From the NCBI GenBank assembly GCA_026545225.1, contig CM048849.1, positions 12,593,541 to 12,657,540 on the forward strand: a stretch of 64,000 nucleotides of DNA. The letters are read 5' to 3'. Source of the DNA: Cornus controversa (Eukaryota; Streptophyta; Magnoliopsida; Cornales; Cornaceae). Shown here in pieces: positions 32,308 to 43,568 of this stretch. The notes beneath the pieces are model-generated. The model searched no databases, had not been told where the DNA came from, and was given only the letters and a program-made list of their open reading frames with translations. How positions within the stretch are numbered: position 1 is the first letter of the stretch; each line of letters begins with the position of its first letter. The position numbers were made by a program, and so were the translations under genes.

Positions 32308-32560
32308 CCCTACAAGAAATAGGCTTTTTAAGAACAATCTTTTAGGGACAGTCCAAAAAATTGTGACTAATAACTGTATTTTTGGTCACGGTAAGCTTGA
32401 ACCATCCCTAATGACCATAACTTTTTGTCACAGTAATTCTGGATTATTCCAAAAGACCCCAACCATCCCTAATGACCCTAATTTTTGGTCACTGCAATTC
32501 TAGACCATTCCAAATGACCCCAAAAATTATAGTGGCAAAATTTCCTTTGTTTGGTGCGAC
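32308..32560. mobile_element. CACTA-like transposon end with subterminal repeats
   Basis: It starts CCCTACAAGAAAT, one base from the CACTACAAGAAAT terminus, exactly where protease coding stops. Repeated blocks follow: TTTTTGGTCAC or TTTTGTCAC, ACCATCCCTAATGACC (three copies at 32401, 32462 and the related 32511), and CCAAAA runs. This is a subterminal repeat layout. No matching right end was found downstream. Confidence 0.5.
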
Positions 32561-33610
32561 AGTAGATAGTAAATTATTTTTTATTTGCCAAAACACCTAT
32601 AATCACACACATTCCATTAGTATTGACCAGATGCTTCACATCTCATCACTAGCTCTGTCTCTTCACCATTATCGCTCAATAGACGCAAAAGCATTATTTA
32701 TCTAAATGCATTACATCTCATCACCAGATCTGTTCACCGAATCCATTAGCCTATTTCAGTCAATGCTTGCTTCTCTTCTCCGAATCCATGAGTGTCATCT
32801 CTCGTTCAATGCTAGATTTCTTTGCCAAATCCACAAGCTGAAGGTACAATGATTCTTCTCTCTCAAAAATTTATGGTTAAATTAGATTGAATGATGTATG
32901 TAATTGAGCCTTTTTTTACAATTTTAGGGTTTTTACTTCAGTTTTAGGGAGCTTCAAGTTCTAGGGCATTCTTCAATCATCTGTTAGATCCTCTTCGGTC
33001 TCATTAAGGTTTGAAATTTCCTATCAACGCTCTTATTGATGAGGTCCTAGTTCTCTCCCATTTGTAAACCTACCAAGTTAAGCGACATATTTTTGTATAT
33101 ATAAGAAGCCCTAATTCCTTATGATGAAGTGTGATGAAGTTGAAACCGTTCGATGACGCCTCGGTTTGAACACCTCTATTGATTTGTTGAAATTATCATG
33201 CCATATACACATCTCTGAAGTTGGAACCCTCTGATGATGTGTATTGAAGGTTAACCTGACTCCATTAAATCGAGATTTCGATTAGGTATGTATAATAGCT
33301 CTGATTCTTATTTGGAAAAATCTTATGTGTTCTTCAAATTCAAATTCTCATTTGAGTTATGGTTGATTTTGATAGAATAATGGTTCTATTTTTTTTTTTT
33401 TGTAAAAATACTATACTCTGTATTTGGTTGCATTTAGTTATTACTTGAAAGGTTATGGATTTACTTGTAGGTTTCGGGTATGGTTAAAGCCATTTTAGCT
33501 TTAGAAGTGGTCTTGTTGGTTATTTGAAGATGGAGAACGCTTCATAGTTAGAGTAAGTGTTTTTTGCTAATTCCTATTTATGCATTTTTTATGTGTTGTT
33601 TGAGTGATTT
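32561..33610. other. Unassigned DNA between CACTA-like end and E LTR
   Basis: AT-rich, with no long ORF. CT-rich blocks with ATCTCATCAC, GAATCCATTAGC and CTGAAGG|TACAAT resemble a plant 5' UTR with introns and may be the interior of the CACTA-like element. It continues at 46746 beyond the E solo LTR insertion. Confidence 0.35.
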
Positions 33611-34822
33611 TGTAAAGACCGTGACCAATTTTGGCCGGTTTACCGATTTTTCATCATTTTCGCTATAAATGCGTTTTGAATGATGCTATGAATGTTTAGA
33701 GAGTGGGAAACATGTTTGAGAAGTGTTTTTAAGGTTTTGAGAAGTTTTTTGGAGGTTTGGAGAAGTTTGACTTTTTGGTCAAACTAGGGCCCGGAATGGG
33801 ACTTAAGTGGGCCCGAGAATCCAAAAAAATTTCAAAAATATTTATTTTTGATAATGGATTAGATGAAATGTTTAGAGAGTTAAGGAAGTGATTTCGAGAC
33901 CGTAGGAGTTTTCAGAATTGAAAACTGAGTCCGGGAAGGTGCGTTAAGTGGCCCGGGGGTATTTTGGTCTTTTTGTGGCCTAGGGACTTTAAATATCAGA
34001 TGTGGCAGAGATATTTCATATCTCTAATTCTCCAATAGCCGGCCATGGCTCCTTTCTCTCTCTTCTTTCTTCCTCTTCCTTCTCTCTAAGTTTTGGAGGC
34101 CTTCGGGTGTGATTCGTGATCCGTCAAAGAAGGGAGATACGTAGGGGACGGCTAGGGCTTCGGTTTGAACCAAACAAAGTCATCTTTCGGCGAGGTTGAC
34201 ATTGTTGGAATTTTGAGAAGTGCTTGGATGGACTTCATTTTCGAGGTAGGGGTTCTTCTTCTCTTCTAATTATCGATTCTAGGGTTTCGGGTGAAGAAGA
34301 GAGGTGTAGGCTGTGTTTCACATGCTTTAGGATGGTGAGAGGTGTGAAAAGTTGTGTTTTCTTCTTCTCTAGAGTCCTATCTTTTCACAATTGTGTATAT
34401 TGTGTTGGTGGTAGCATGTGGGTTTGAAGTGTGTGAGTGTAAGAAATTGATACATAGGCATTATGTGCTCAATTTTGGTGTATATGTGGAAAATGTGTAC
34501 CAAGTGTCATATATGTGATTATATGTGAGAATGTGGTTGTTGAATGCATGTTAATTCTATGTGCTAAAATTATGCATTGAGTGTAGCATGAGTAAAATAT
34601 GCTAATTTTGAAGTTGTATGCATATGAGATGATATATGCATGTGTTATACATATATGTGCTATATGTGGTGTGTGGTGATGGAAAATATGCTTGTTACTT
34701 CTCTTTAGTATCAATGAGCATGAAAATAAAATGCCATGTGTTTATGCATTCATTTTGCATATGTGGGAAGTTGCGGGAAAAATAACGCAAATGAGGTACA
34801 CGGGGCTTCGGAGTGGTCCAAC

Positions 34823-36233
34823 TGATAAGTGTTCAATTCTATGCATTTGAACCCTCTTTATTGCATATGTTAGTTCCGTTTCTACGTTTACCGAGATATG
34901 TTTACGGTATTTTTGTGTTTTTGATGTATTGCAGGTCTTGTAGTAAAAGAAGCAAAGTTTGAGCCTAATTTGCAGCTGAAGAGAAAAGTCAGAAATGCAG
35001 CCAAAGGCATCTCGATCAATCGAGATGTTGATCTCGATCAATCGAGATCTCGATTGATCGAGATCTCATTTCGATTGATCGGAATCTCGATCAATCGAGA
35101 TTGAATCTCGATTGATCGAGATTCTGCAGAAGCCACTTGCCCACTTGCTCACCTGCTTTCCCACTGGCAACAAAATCCCCCTTTTTGCACGACTTAGGGG
35201 GATTGTCTGACTTGAACAAGACCCTTGGGGACCTTCTTGATATAATGTATACATATATTGATATATATATATATATATGGTGGGCCCCAAGGTTGGAAAA
35301 GGTAGCCATAAAGAACAAAGAAGCCACATTTCTCATATATCTCCCATACACATCAGAATACAGAGGAGAGACATTCGGGAGAGGAGAAAGAGGAGCTGAA
35401 CCAGACCAAGAAGCTTCATCTTCTCCATCAATGGAAGAGTGCAAGGCAACCATGAGCAACTAACTCTTCTACTAGGGTGTGGTTGAAGCCCCTAGCCATG
35501 TAAACATGTTCATTTTTGTAGCACTTGGGATTTGTAATTAAATGTTGATTATTTAGCCTAGTGACCATGTACACTAATACATTTCTTTTATATATTCATT
35601 TGATGTTGAATTTATTCTTGTCTTAGAGTAGATTCTTTCATGTGAATGCACAACATTTGCATATTCCACAAGAAGTGCAAATGATGGCTTGGTAATGGTG
35701 TTTAAATGAATGTGTGGTGCTTGCTTGTATAAATCATGCCAAGATAAGGTAGTTTGGATGCATGTAGGTTCACTTAGAGAGTAGGGTAATTAGGTAGTTA
35801 GTTAGGTTGAAGAGCTATGCTTGTTGAAGATGGATTATGATAGGTTAGCACACACATTAATCTTTTGATATGTCATTGAGGTCACAAGCCTAATGACATT
35901 GTTAGGCATTTAATTTATGAATCCCATGCTTGCTACACTTATGAACATGTGAATGGCAAGTGGTGGAAACCAACCCTAGTTCTCTCTCCCAACTTTACTT
36001 TTTAATTTTATTGTTATTACATTCATGCAATTAACAAAAACTCAAAATCCTATTTTTAGGATTAAAGTGGAATTAATCTTTCTTTAAGACAATTGCGACT
36101 AGTCCTCGTGGGATCGATACCCTCTATATAGAACCGTACCTACAAAGATTCATGCTCTTGCGAGTGGTTAAATTATATTTTGATAAAAAAGGCAAAATTA
36201 AGCTTACAATATAATTCAAGTTTAGCTACATCA
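34823..36233 (+). repeat. A2 5' LTR
   Basis: TGATAAGTGTTC ... GCTACATCA. Palindromic array (six units) at 35009-35125; hairpin AATCCCCCT / AGGGGGATT at 35174-35204; TA run at 35250-35278 followed by GGTGGGCCCC; short ORF ending ATGAGCAACTAA at 35452-35463. Confidence 0.95.
35009..35125. repeat. Palindromic TCGAT-NN-ATCGA array, six units (A2 5' LTR)
   Basis: Six dyads, five of them perfect over TCGAT..ATCGA, two-base centres CA or TG, with flanking bases that extend several arms to eight (ATCTCGAT). The array ends about 125 bp upstream of the TA run. Confidence 0.95.
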
Positions 36234-36239
36234 AAATTT

Positions 36240-36257
36240 TGGCGCCGTTGCCGGGGA
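36240..36257 (+). promoter_or_regulatory. Primer-binding site, tRNA-Asp type (A2)
   Basis: TGGCGCCGTTGCCGGGGA, 6 nt after the LTR. Confidence 0.92.
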
Positions 36258-36521
36258 CTACGGTTTAATTGTCGCCATTGAAAGATTAAATCTGGTTTAA
36301 TTCTTTGGCTAGAAATTCTTTCATTCTTTTTGTATATATCTTGTTCTTATTTCTCAAATTTCTTTATTTTAGGTATATCACATAGCGGGCATCTAAAAGA
36401 ATTAAAGTTGGAACCCTTTGTGAGTATAAAATCTAAAATTAGTGGGTTTGAGTTCATTCATTTTTCTTTGTATATATTATTGTTTATTTTGCGTATTGAG
36501 GTGTTGTTCTACTATTAATGC

Positions 36522-39347
36522 ATGCTAGGTAGACGGTCATTGTCACTTCCTTTGCTTCCTTGTAATATTGAACTTGAAAGAACACTTAGACAACGTAGAG
36601 GAACCTCTAGGGACCTTATATTGCCTAGGACTGAAAACATGGACCCAAATGAGAGACAACCTCCCGGACTACCTCCTTTTAATCATGAACAACCACCTCC
36701 ACCTCCACCTCCTCAAGGAGAGTTGCTTATGGACTTTTATCTTCCGACTACATTTGAAGTACCTTCATGTATTCAATTTCTGGATGTAGTAGCAAATCAA
36801 TTTGAAATAAAGTCCTCCACCATCAATCTTCTTAATAGCTTCCATGGTCTCCCTAATGAGGATCCATACCGGCACTTAGATTACTTCCTTTCTGTGTGTT
36901 CCACTATTCGTGTACCACACTTTACGGAGGATGATCTAAAGCTGTGTATGTTTCCCTTCTCCCTAAAAGATAAAGCTAGAAGTTGGTTCAATTCCTTAGA
37001 ACCTAACTCAATCCATTCTTGGGCGGAGATGCAAATAGAGTTCTTAAAAAAATACTTCCCAATGGGAAAGACGAGTGATATTCGGAGAGCAATCACCGGA
37101 TTCACCCAAATTGATCAAGAACAATTTCATGAGACGTGGGCAAAATTAAAAGACCTTCTTAAATCTTGTTCGCATCATGCTGTCCCAAAATGGCAGCTAG
37201 TGCAAAGTTTTTATGATGGGGTGAGTGAGCAACATAGACAAATCATAGACTCCGTGTGTGGAGGTGGATACCTTTTGAAAAGCCCCGATGAGGCATGGAA
37301 ACTTTTTCAAACCCTAAGCAATAATTCAGCTCAACGCTCCTCCACTAGGAAAGGGAAGGCCACCCAACCTTGTTGAGGAGTGCATGAAATTTCACGGGTA
37401 GATGAGGTTGCCATGCAAGTAGAAGCCTTATCCCAAAAAATGGACCTAATCATGAAAAATGGGCTGCCTACACCAAACCAACCTGTTCAAAATCAGGAAG
37501 GGTGTTCGTTTTGCTATAGCACTTCGCATTTTGTGCGAGATTGTCCTATTGCCGGGCAATCTCCCGATTATGCTCAAGAGCAAGCGAATGCCTTGTACTC
37601 TAAACAAATGAATGATCCATATTCAAACAAGTACAATCCTGGTTACAAGAATCATCCGGCTTTTTCATGGAAACCTCAAGAATCAAGTCCCTCTTTTCAA
37701 GGGCAAAATTCTTTCAATTCCCAATCTCAATAGCCTCAATATAGGCCAAATCCTTAACCTTACCATCAAAGATCCAATTACCAACAACCACCACCTCCTC
37801 TGAGAAGCCAAGGCTTTGAAGAAAGAGTGATAATCAATCTTGAGGCCAATACCCGCTTATTGCAAACTCACTCTCAATCAATCTCTAAGCTGGAAGCTAA
37901 TGCTCAATCTATGGCTAGGTTAGAAGCTCAAATCGGGCAACTAGCCAATGCCTTAAATAGAGAGGAGGAAGGTAAGTTGCCGAGTCAACCGGTGGCGAAT
38001 CCTAAGGGTGTTCATATGATTGAGGATCCATCATCTTCATCTTGTAATGCTCCTCCGGAGCAAGTTCAATCAATCACCACCTTAAGGAGTGGTAAAGTCA
38101 TCAATTCCAAGGTAGGGGAGGAAGAGAGAAAGGAATCCCAAGAGCAACCCAAAAATCCAAAAGAATCCCATTTAAATCCAAATGTTTTTCCTTTAAATCC
38201 AAATGTGCATAACATCCCATTAAATCCAAAAGGAAAGGCAAGTGAAGTTGTGTCGTCATCAATTCCAAATCTTGACACTTCTTTTGAACCTCCGGTTCCT
38301 TTTCCTCAAAGATTAAAGGAACCTTCTCATTTTGGGAAGCAAGCAGAGAAAATCCAAGACATGATGGAGATCTTCAAACAAGTAAAGATCAATCTCCCTC
38401 TCCTTGATGCTATCCGGCAAATTCCCTCCTATGCTAAATTCTTGAAGGACTTATGCACTCAAAAGCACAAATCTAGGAATAATGCCCCTAAGAAATTCCT
38501 CTTAACTGAGCACATAAGCTCCATTTTCCAACACCAAGCCCCTTCTAAATTCAAAGATCCGGGTGCTCCGACCATTTCGTGCACCATTGGAAATCAATCT
38601 TTTGAAAAGGCACTTCTTGATTTAGGGGCTAGTGTCAATTTGCTTTCTTTTTCAGTTTAGCAACAACTAGGTTTGGGGGAACTTAAGCGTACCACAGTTG
38701 TGTTGCAACTTGCCGACCGCTCAGTGAAGCAACCACGTGGCATAATTGAGGATGTAATCATTCAAGTGGATAAATTCTACTTTCCGGTGGACTTCATAGT
38801 CCTTGACACGGAACCAGTTCAAAATCCAAATTGACATATTCCTATCATTCTAGGTCGTCCATTTTTGGCCACGGCAAACGCTTGCGTTAATTGCCTTACC
38901 GGAGTGATGGACATCTCTTTCGGGAATATGAAAGTCCGCTTGAACATTTTCAATGCTTCCCACCACACATCCGAAGACAAAAGTGAGTGCTTTTGTGTCG
39001 ATGTAGTGGAAGACTTTGTTGAAGAAGCACTTCCTTCTATTCTTTCCAAGGATCCTTTAGAGGCATGCCTAAATCACTTCAACTGTGATGATTTTGACAT
39101 TGAGCAATCCATTTGTGAAGTCAACTCAATGCTCGATGTCACTACTGTCATGGATGTGCCTAATTGGAGAGTTCCTAGAGAACCCTTTCCGTTGGTTAAT
39201 TCCGTCGCTCCCCACGGAGCGGTGGAATTGAAGGACTTGAAAGACGGATCATTGTTCAAAGTAAATGGCCAGCACTTAAAAATGTGCGTGGATGACCAAG
39301 TTACCACCGAATACGTGGATGTCGTCGCTTTGACGGATCCCGTGTAG
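36522..39347 (+). pseudogene. Athila Gag-protease fused to the pol C-terminus (A2, in-frame stops)
   Basis: One reading frame holds the GRRS leader, a Pro-rich run, the capsid blocks (DPYRHLDYFLSVC ... FLKKYFPMGKT ... PKWQLVQSFYDGV), a CCHC zinc knuckle (CSFCYSTSHFVRDC, 37503-37544), heptad-like Gln/Ser segments, retropepsin (DLGASVNLL, Asp codon at 38619) and ILGRPFL. Stops interrupt it at 37374, 37731, 37755, 38658 and 38832. The frame itself is kept to 39347, so damage is mostly point mutation. At about 39180-39200 the post-protease linker joins directly to the last ~50 residues of pol ([14 protein letters not shown]), deleting RT, RNase H and integrase. It is the best-preserved Gag of family A here. 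Confidence 0.9.
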
Positions 39348-39528
39348 TTTGACTCGTGAGCCGATTCGGACGTCATGCCATAGACGTGTAAGGTGGCGAA
39401 GCCATGGTAGCTATCATGCTTCCATGATGTCCCTTTAATCCAAGGTAAAATTTGTATCTAAGCAATTTAGTTTCTAAGTCCCAAAAATCCAAGTCCATGA
39501 AAGTAGAACTCAAGCTGACTATTTTTGA

Positions 39529-39912
39529 GCATCTCGATTGATCGAAGCTGAGATCTCGATCAATCGAGATTTCGATTGATCAAGATTTCGGTCTCAATTG
39601 ATCAAAATATTGTAGAGAATTTGCCAAATCCAAAGTCCCGAGAGGTAGTATTCTTCGATAGCACTTCGATAGGTCCTCGATCGATCGAAATTTTGATTGA
39701 TCAAAATGGGATTTCGATTGATCAAAGTAAAATTTCGATTGATCGAATTAAAGTCTCGATTCATTGAAGAAATCTCGATTAATCGATGAAGGAATCTCGA
39801 TTGATCGAAGTTGATTTCGATTGATCGAGGCTGATTTTGATTGATCGAAGTAGGATTTCGATTAATCAAAATCTCGATCAATCGAGATACACATCTCGAT
39901 CAATCGAGATGC
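39529..39912. repeat. Internal palindromic TCGAT-NN-ATCGA array (A2)
   Basis: About sixteen recognisable dyads in 380 bp, mainly TCGATTGATCGA and its relatives with one or two changes. The last two (near 39880-39911) are perfect. The same ~60-bp interruption as in A1 lies near 39605-39670. The array lies between the pol tail and the leader of the third gene, ending 13 bp before a CACGTG box. Confidence 0.95.
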
Positions 39913-39924
39913 ACGCGATGCCTG

Positions 39925-40172
39925 CACGTGAGCTGAATTATTATTTAAACCGTTGGGCTTCCCTCTCATTTCAAAAGACCATCCAACTTCCTCCTTTTCT
40001 CCGAGCGATCCAAAGCTTCTCCAAGCACCATCCCGCGCTTGATCTATCATCCCCGACCATCCACCGCCGTTCGCCGTAGTCCGAGATCCCCGCGAGCACT
40101 CGCGCGTCCCTCTCTTCGCGGCAGCTAGTTGGGCTTTCATCTTTGTGTGTCGTTCATCATCTTCACCCTGAG
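39925..40172 (+). promoter_or_regulatory. Putative internal promoter and leader of the third Athila gene (A2)
   Basis: CACGTG at 39925-39930, a TATA-like TTATTTAAAC at 39941-39950, and then a CT-rich leader with CTCTCATTTC and CCTCCTTTTCTCCG. It ends in the splice donor at 40173. This is the spacing of an ordinary plant core promoter and 5' UTR. Promoter activity is inferred. Confidence 0.5.
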
Positions 40173-40560
40173 GTAAGTGATGCATGGCTATCTTTTGTGT
40201 ACTTTCTAGCTATTTTTGGTAGTTTTACGACGTAATAAACATAGACAGTTGATGTTGGGTTGGAATGGTGCATTTGCGGTATTCATAATGGGATTTTGCG
40301 GGTTTCGGGGGGTAGGAATTCATGTATGGGGGAAATATTGCGTTATTTTTGCTTCGAATGCTTACTGTACAGTTTGTAACCGCGGCACCTTCGTTTCGGT
40401 TGCATCTGCTTACGCTGCCTCTTTGAGAGCGAATTTTTGAATTCATGTGTCAGCACCATGGACTAGGACCTCATTTTCATTTTTATTCTTTTATTTTTAT
40501 TCTTAGTTTAGCTCTCCTCTTATTTTCTTTTTATTTACGTAACTTTTGGAATAAGTGCAG
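40173..40560 (+). other. Putative leader intron before the third gene (A2)
   Basis: 388 bp from GAG|GTAAGTGATG to a T-rich tract and AAGTGCAG. The ATG is 14 bp after the acceptor, as in A1. The interior is AT-rich with stops in all frames. Confidence 0.6.
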
Positions 40561-40574
40561 ATTGTTCCGAGTCT

Positions 40575-41798
40575 ATGGCAAGGGTGAAGAATGCCCCCGA
40601 TTTTGTTTTAGACGTGCCCGGGCGAGCCTTCCGGTCTCGGAAGTTTTACCCAGAGCAGATATTTGACCTGGGAGAGTTCGAGAGGCGTCCCGACAGTGCG
40701 TGGACTATCGGCGAGCTCAGGAGGCGTCGCCTCGACCGATTGTGTGTGCCTCCCACTGATGTGGCACACGAGCGCTTGGTGTAGGTCTTTTACGAGCACA
40801 TGACCTACTCCTGCACAGCACCGGACACATTAGAGACGGTCGTGGGCACCACGACGATCACTATTACGCCGAGCTGGATTGCGCAGATGCTCGGCATCCC
40901 TCACCAGCAGCCTCCAGATATGGTCGACCAAGACGGTCGACCACTTTACAGGGCCGCGCTTCCAACAGACTCAACACTATTTTCCATCATGATGGACATG
41001 TGTGGCGGGGCGTTTACCACGCCCAGTCATAACTGCACGTCCAAATCGATGTGCCCTAGCAGACTGTGGTTCCTGGACACCATTCTCATCAAGAACGCGT
41101 GTCCTCTCCAGTATATGGCAGAGCGCAGAGGCGACCTCCTCCGTTGCCTTTATGCTTTCCACATGGGCAAGTGGTTTTCTGTCCCGTCGCTGGTATGGGG
41201 GCAGATGTTCAAGGTCTGGGACGGCCTCTTCAACAAGAGGATGCGGCGAGCAGCGAGCTGGCGGCTTCCCTTCCCTTTCCTGGTCGCAGCTTTTCTCAGT
41301 CGTGCCAGTATACCGGTCAGTGATACTGACGTTCAGTTGGCACCGCCCACCCGCTTCACATCTACGCAGTGGGAGCGGGTGAGGCGACACTTAGAGCGAC
41401 AGGACCACCAGGGCGATCCACCAGAGGATGTAGATATGGATGCCCCGGTGGAGTTGGATGAGGGAGAGCCTGCGGAGGGTGAGTCTTCCGACGAGGAGAT
41501 GGAGGAGGAGGAGATGGATATTGCTGCAGAGCGGCATGACATCCTAGCGACGGGCTATTCCTGCCTGGCAGTTGATGTTGAGCGGCTCCAGCAGGGTTTT
41601 GAGGAGCACTTCCAGGTGACGCAGAGTCAGCTGGAGGGTATCCGATCGGACATTTCATCTCTGGCACAGGGCCAGAGGGTGATTTTAGACGAGTTCCGAG
41701 CCTTCCGGCAGGACCTGCAGTTCCTGTTCACAGGTCGAGCTTCCACCTCCACTTCTACTCCCACAGAGCCACCACCACCACCACCCACCCTCGAGTAG
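40575..41798 (+). pseudogene. Third Athila ORF (env-position), one in-frame stop (A2)
   Basis: 408 codons including one TAG (40782-40784) in place of the Gln codon seen in A1. No signal peptide or transmembrane segment is visible, so an envelope role is not supported despite the position after pol. The N-terminal two thirds carry the HERLV.FYE.M...TITPSWIAQMLGIP block and RLWFLDTILIKNACPLQ, which resemble the domain of Athila-type ORFs annotated as putative plant transposon proteins. A strongly acidic run (EEMEEEEMD) follows, then a likely coiled coil (VERLQQGFEEHFQVTQSQLE...), then a Ser/Thr and poly-Pro tail. Function unknown. A single substitution breaks an otherwise open frame. Confidence 0.85.
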
Positions 41799-43568
41799 GT
41801 CTATATATTTGTACTTCCTGTTTTACTTTCTGTATTTTCTTTTCTTTTTCTTCTTTCTTTATGTTTAATAGGCCATGTTGGCCATGTTTTCTTTCTTTTT
41901 ATGAGTATTCTAGATGCATGTACGTTTTGTACTGAACTCATTTTCATATCTATGGAATATAGTTATCTTTTCTTTTATACCCTGTGTTATCTTTTCTGTC
42001 TTTATTTTTGCTTTCTGTCAATATTTATGTTCTCTATACTTTGACTATGTACGTAGTACCACTTGCCTAATTGTTATATGCGATTCAGTTGATGATTTTC
42101 GTTTATTACCGCCTCGTTTAAATTCCCAATACTGTTGAGATTGCTTCAACGCAGTATGGCGTTAATAAAGAAAGGCAGCCCCTTTGCATGCTATACGTTA
42201 GCGTGCCTGGATAGTCAATATCTTATCGCATAGACCTCTTAGATGATTGGGAAACACCAGTTCAGACCCTTAGATATACAGTGATCTTGGCATTGTCCGT
42301 TTGTGTATAATTGTTTTATTATGTTCTGTTTATCTATTTTTTTGTTTCTTTTAATGCTCGTGGTATCCAGTTGGTGTTCCGTGCAGGTTTTTCTTATTTG
42401 CAGGATGACCGTTATTATTGGAATACCATTTTTGTCGCATTCTGCAGTCCCGGTACTTTCTTTCCTTGTTCTTCTTGTTCAAACATTGAGGACAATGTTG
42501 CATATAAGTTTGGGGGTGCGGTATGCTATACCACTTGCATATGCATGCAATGTTCAGTCATTATATTGATTGTCATTGTAGAGCAAGTTTCTTTTCTTGA
42601 TATTTTTGCATGCTTGCTATGATGTCTTGCTTTTTAAAGGCAGATCATTCGAATAAATGTCCGAGGTAAATGTAGTAGGTAGTTAAGAACTTTAACATTG
42701 TAAATACCCGCACTTTTGCAAGCTATATAGTAGGCTACAACGGTCTACATTTTTATCCAAATTTGAACACGTACAGTTCTTGCCCTAAATTTATCCTTAA
42801 CCGCACAAATTCGCACACATGCATTCTAAATTGTGGGGTATAAGTCTGATGGAGAATTTTGTAAAATTTTGTTTTTATCTGAATAACTTAAAGAATAAAT
42901 GCAATAAGCCTTCTCACTCAATAAACCGAATTTCTATGCCTCAAAGCATGGAGTGTTCGCGTACAAGTGTGCAAGGTTGAGCAATAATAAGCGGGTGGCT
43001 TGCTTAAGTTCATCGCCTTGTAAGCTCGGTTATTAAGTCCAAGGGGTGCTTCTTCACCTAATACCCTAAAACCAATTGGTTTGGGAGTCATTGGCCCAAT
43101 GCCGCTACATGGGCTTACAAGAAAGCAAAAAGAGCTAAGCATTGCACGGTCATCCGTACCTGAGCAATCATGAATGTTTTGTGATAATGAACGGCTGTGT
43201 CGAGCGTTTTCAATGAGTTTTTCTCTTAAAAGCAGATTTGTTCTTTTTCTTCTCCAAATATGACAAAAGCCACGCGTTAGAATGCATGTTCACTTTTCAA
43301 AGAGGATTTTGGGGTCGGAATTGGTATGTTTGTTCGGACTGGCCATTATGTGGGGACAGTCGTTTATTTATAGCTTGTGAAAGTCCATTTTTGCTAATGA
43401 CCACATAGTTCTGTAATACTTGTTGCATTTGCCAAATGAGAAATGAACGGATGATCGCCCTTTATCTAGTTGATGACTGAGCATGATTAAACTTTTGTAT
43501 AAGATAGTTAATTTCATTTTTGTAATATTGCATTGCTAAGGGACTAGCAATATGTAAGTTTGGGGGTG
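41799..43568 (+). other. A2 3' untranslated region with hairpin and two polypurine tracts
   Basis: ACATTG-AGGA-CAATGT hairpin at 42483-42498; internal polypurine tract AAGTTTGGGGGT at about 42507-42518; terminal tract AAGTTTGGGGGTG at 43556-43568, directly before the 3' LTR. A region near 43005-43100 resembles, inverted, the duplicated block of element C. No other ORF is convincing. Confidence 0.85.

Noticed and set aside
32561-33610. Possible 5' end of a host gene
   Set aside because: CT-rich leader-like blocks are present but no ORF or domain follows on either side of the E insertion; transposon interior is as likely.
40575-41798. Calling the third Athila ORF an envelope gene
   Set aside because: It is in the env position but shows no signal peptide, membrane segment or cleavage-site features.
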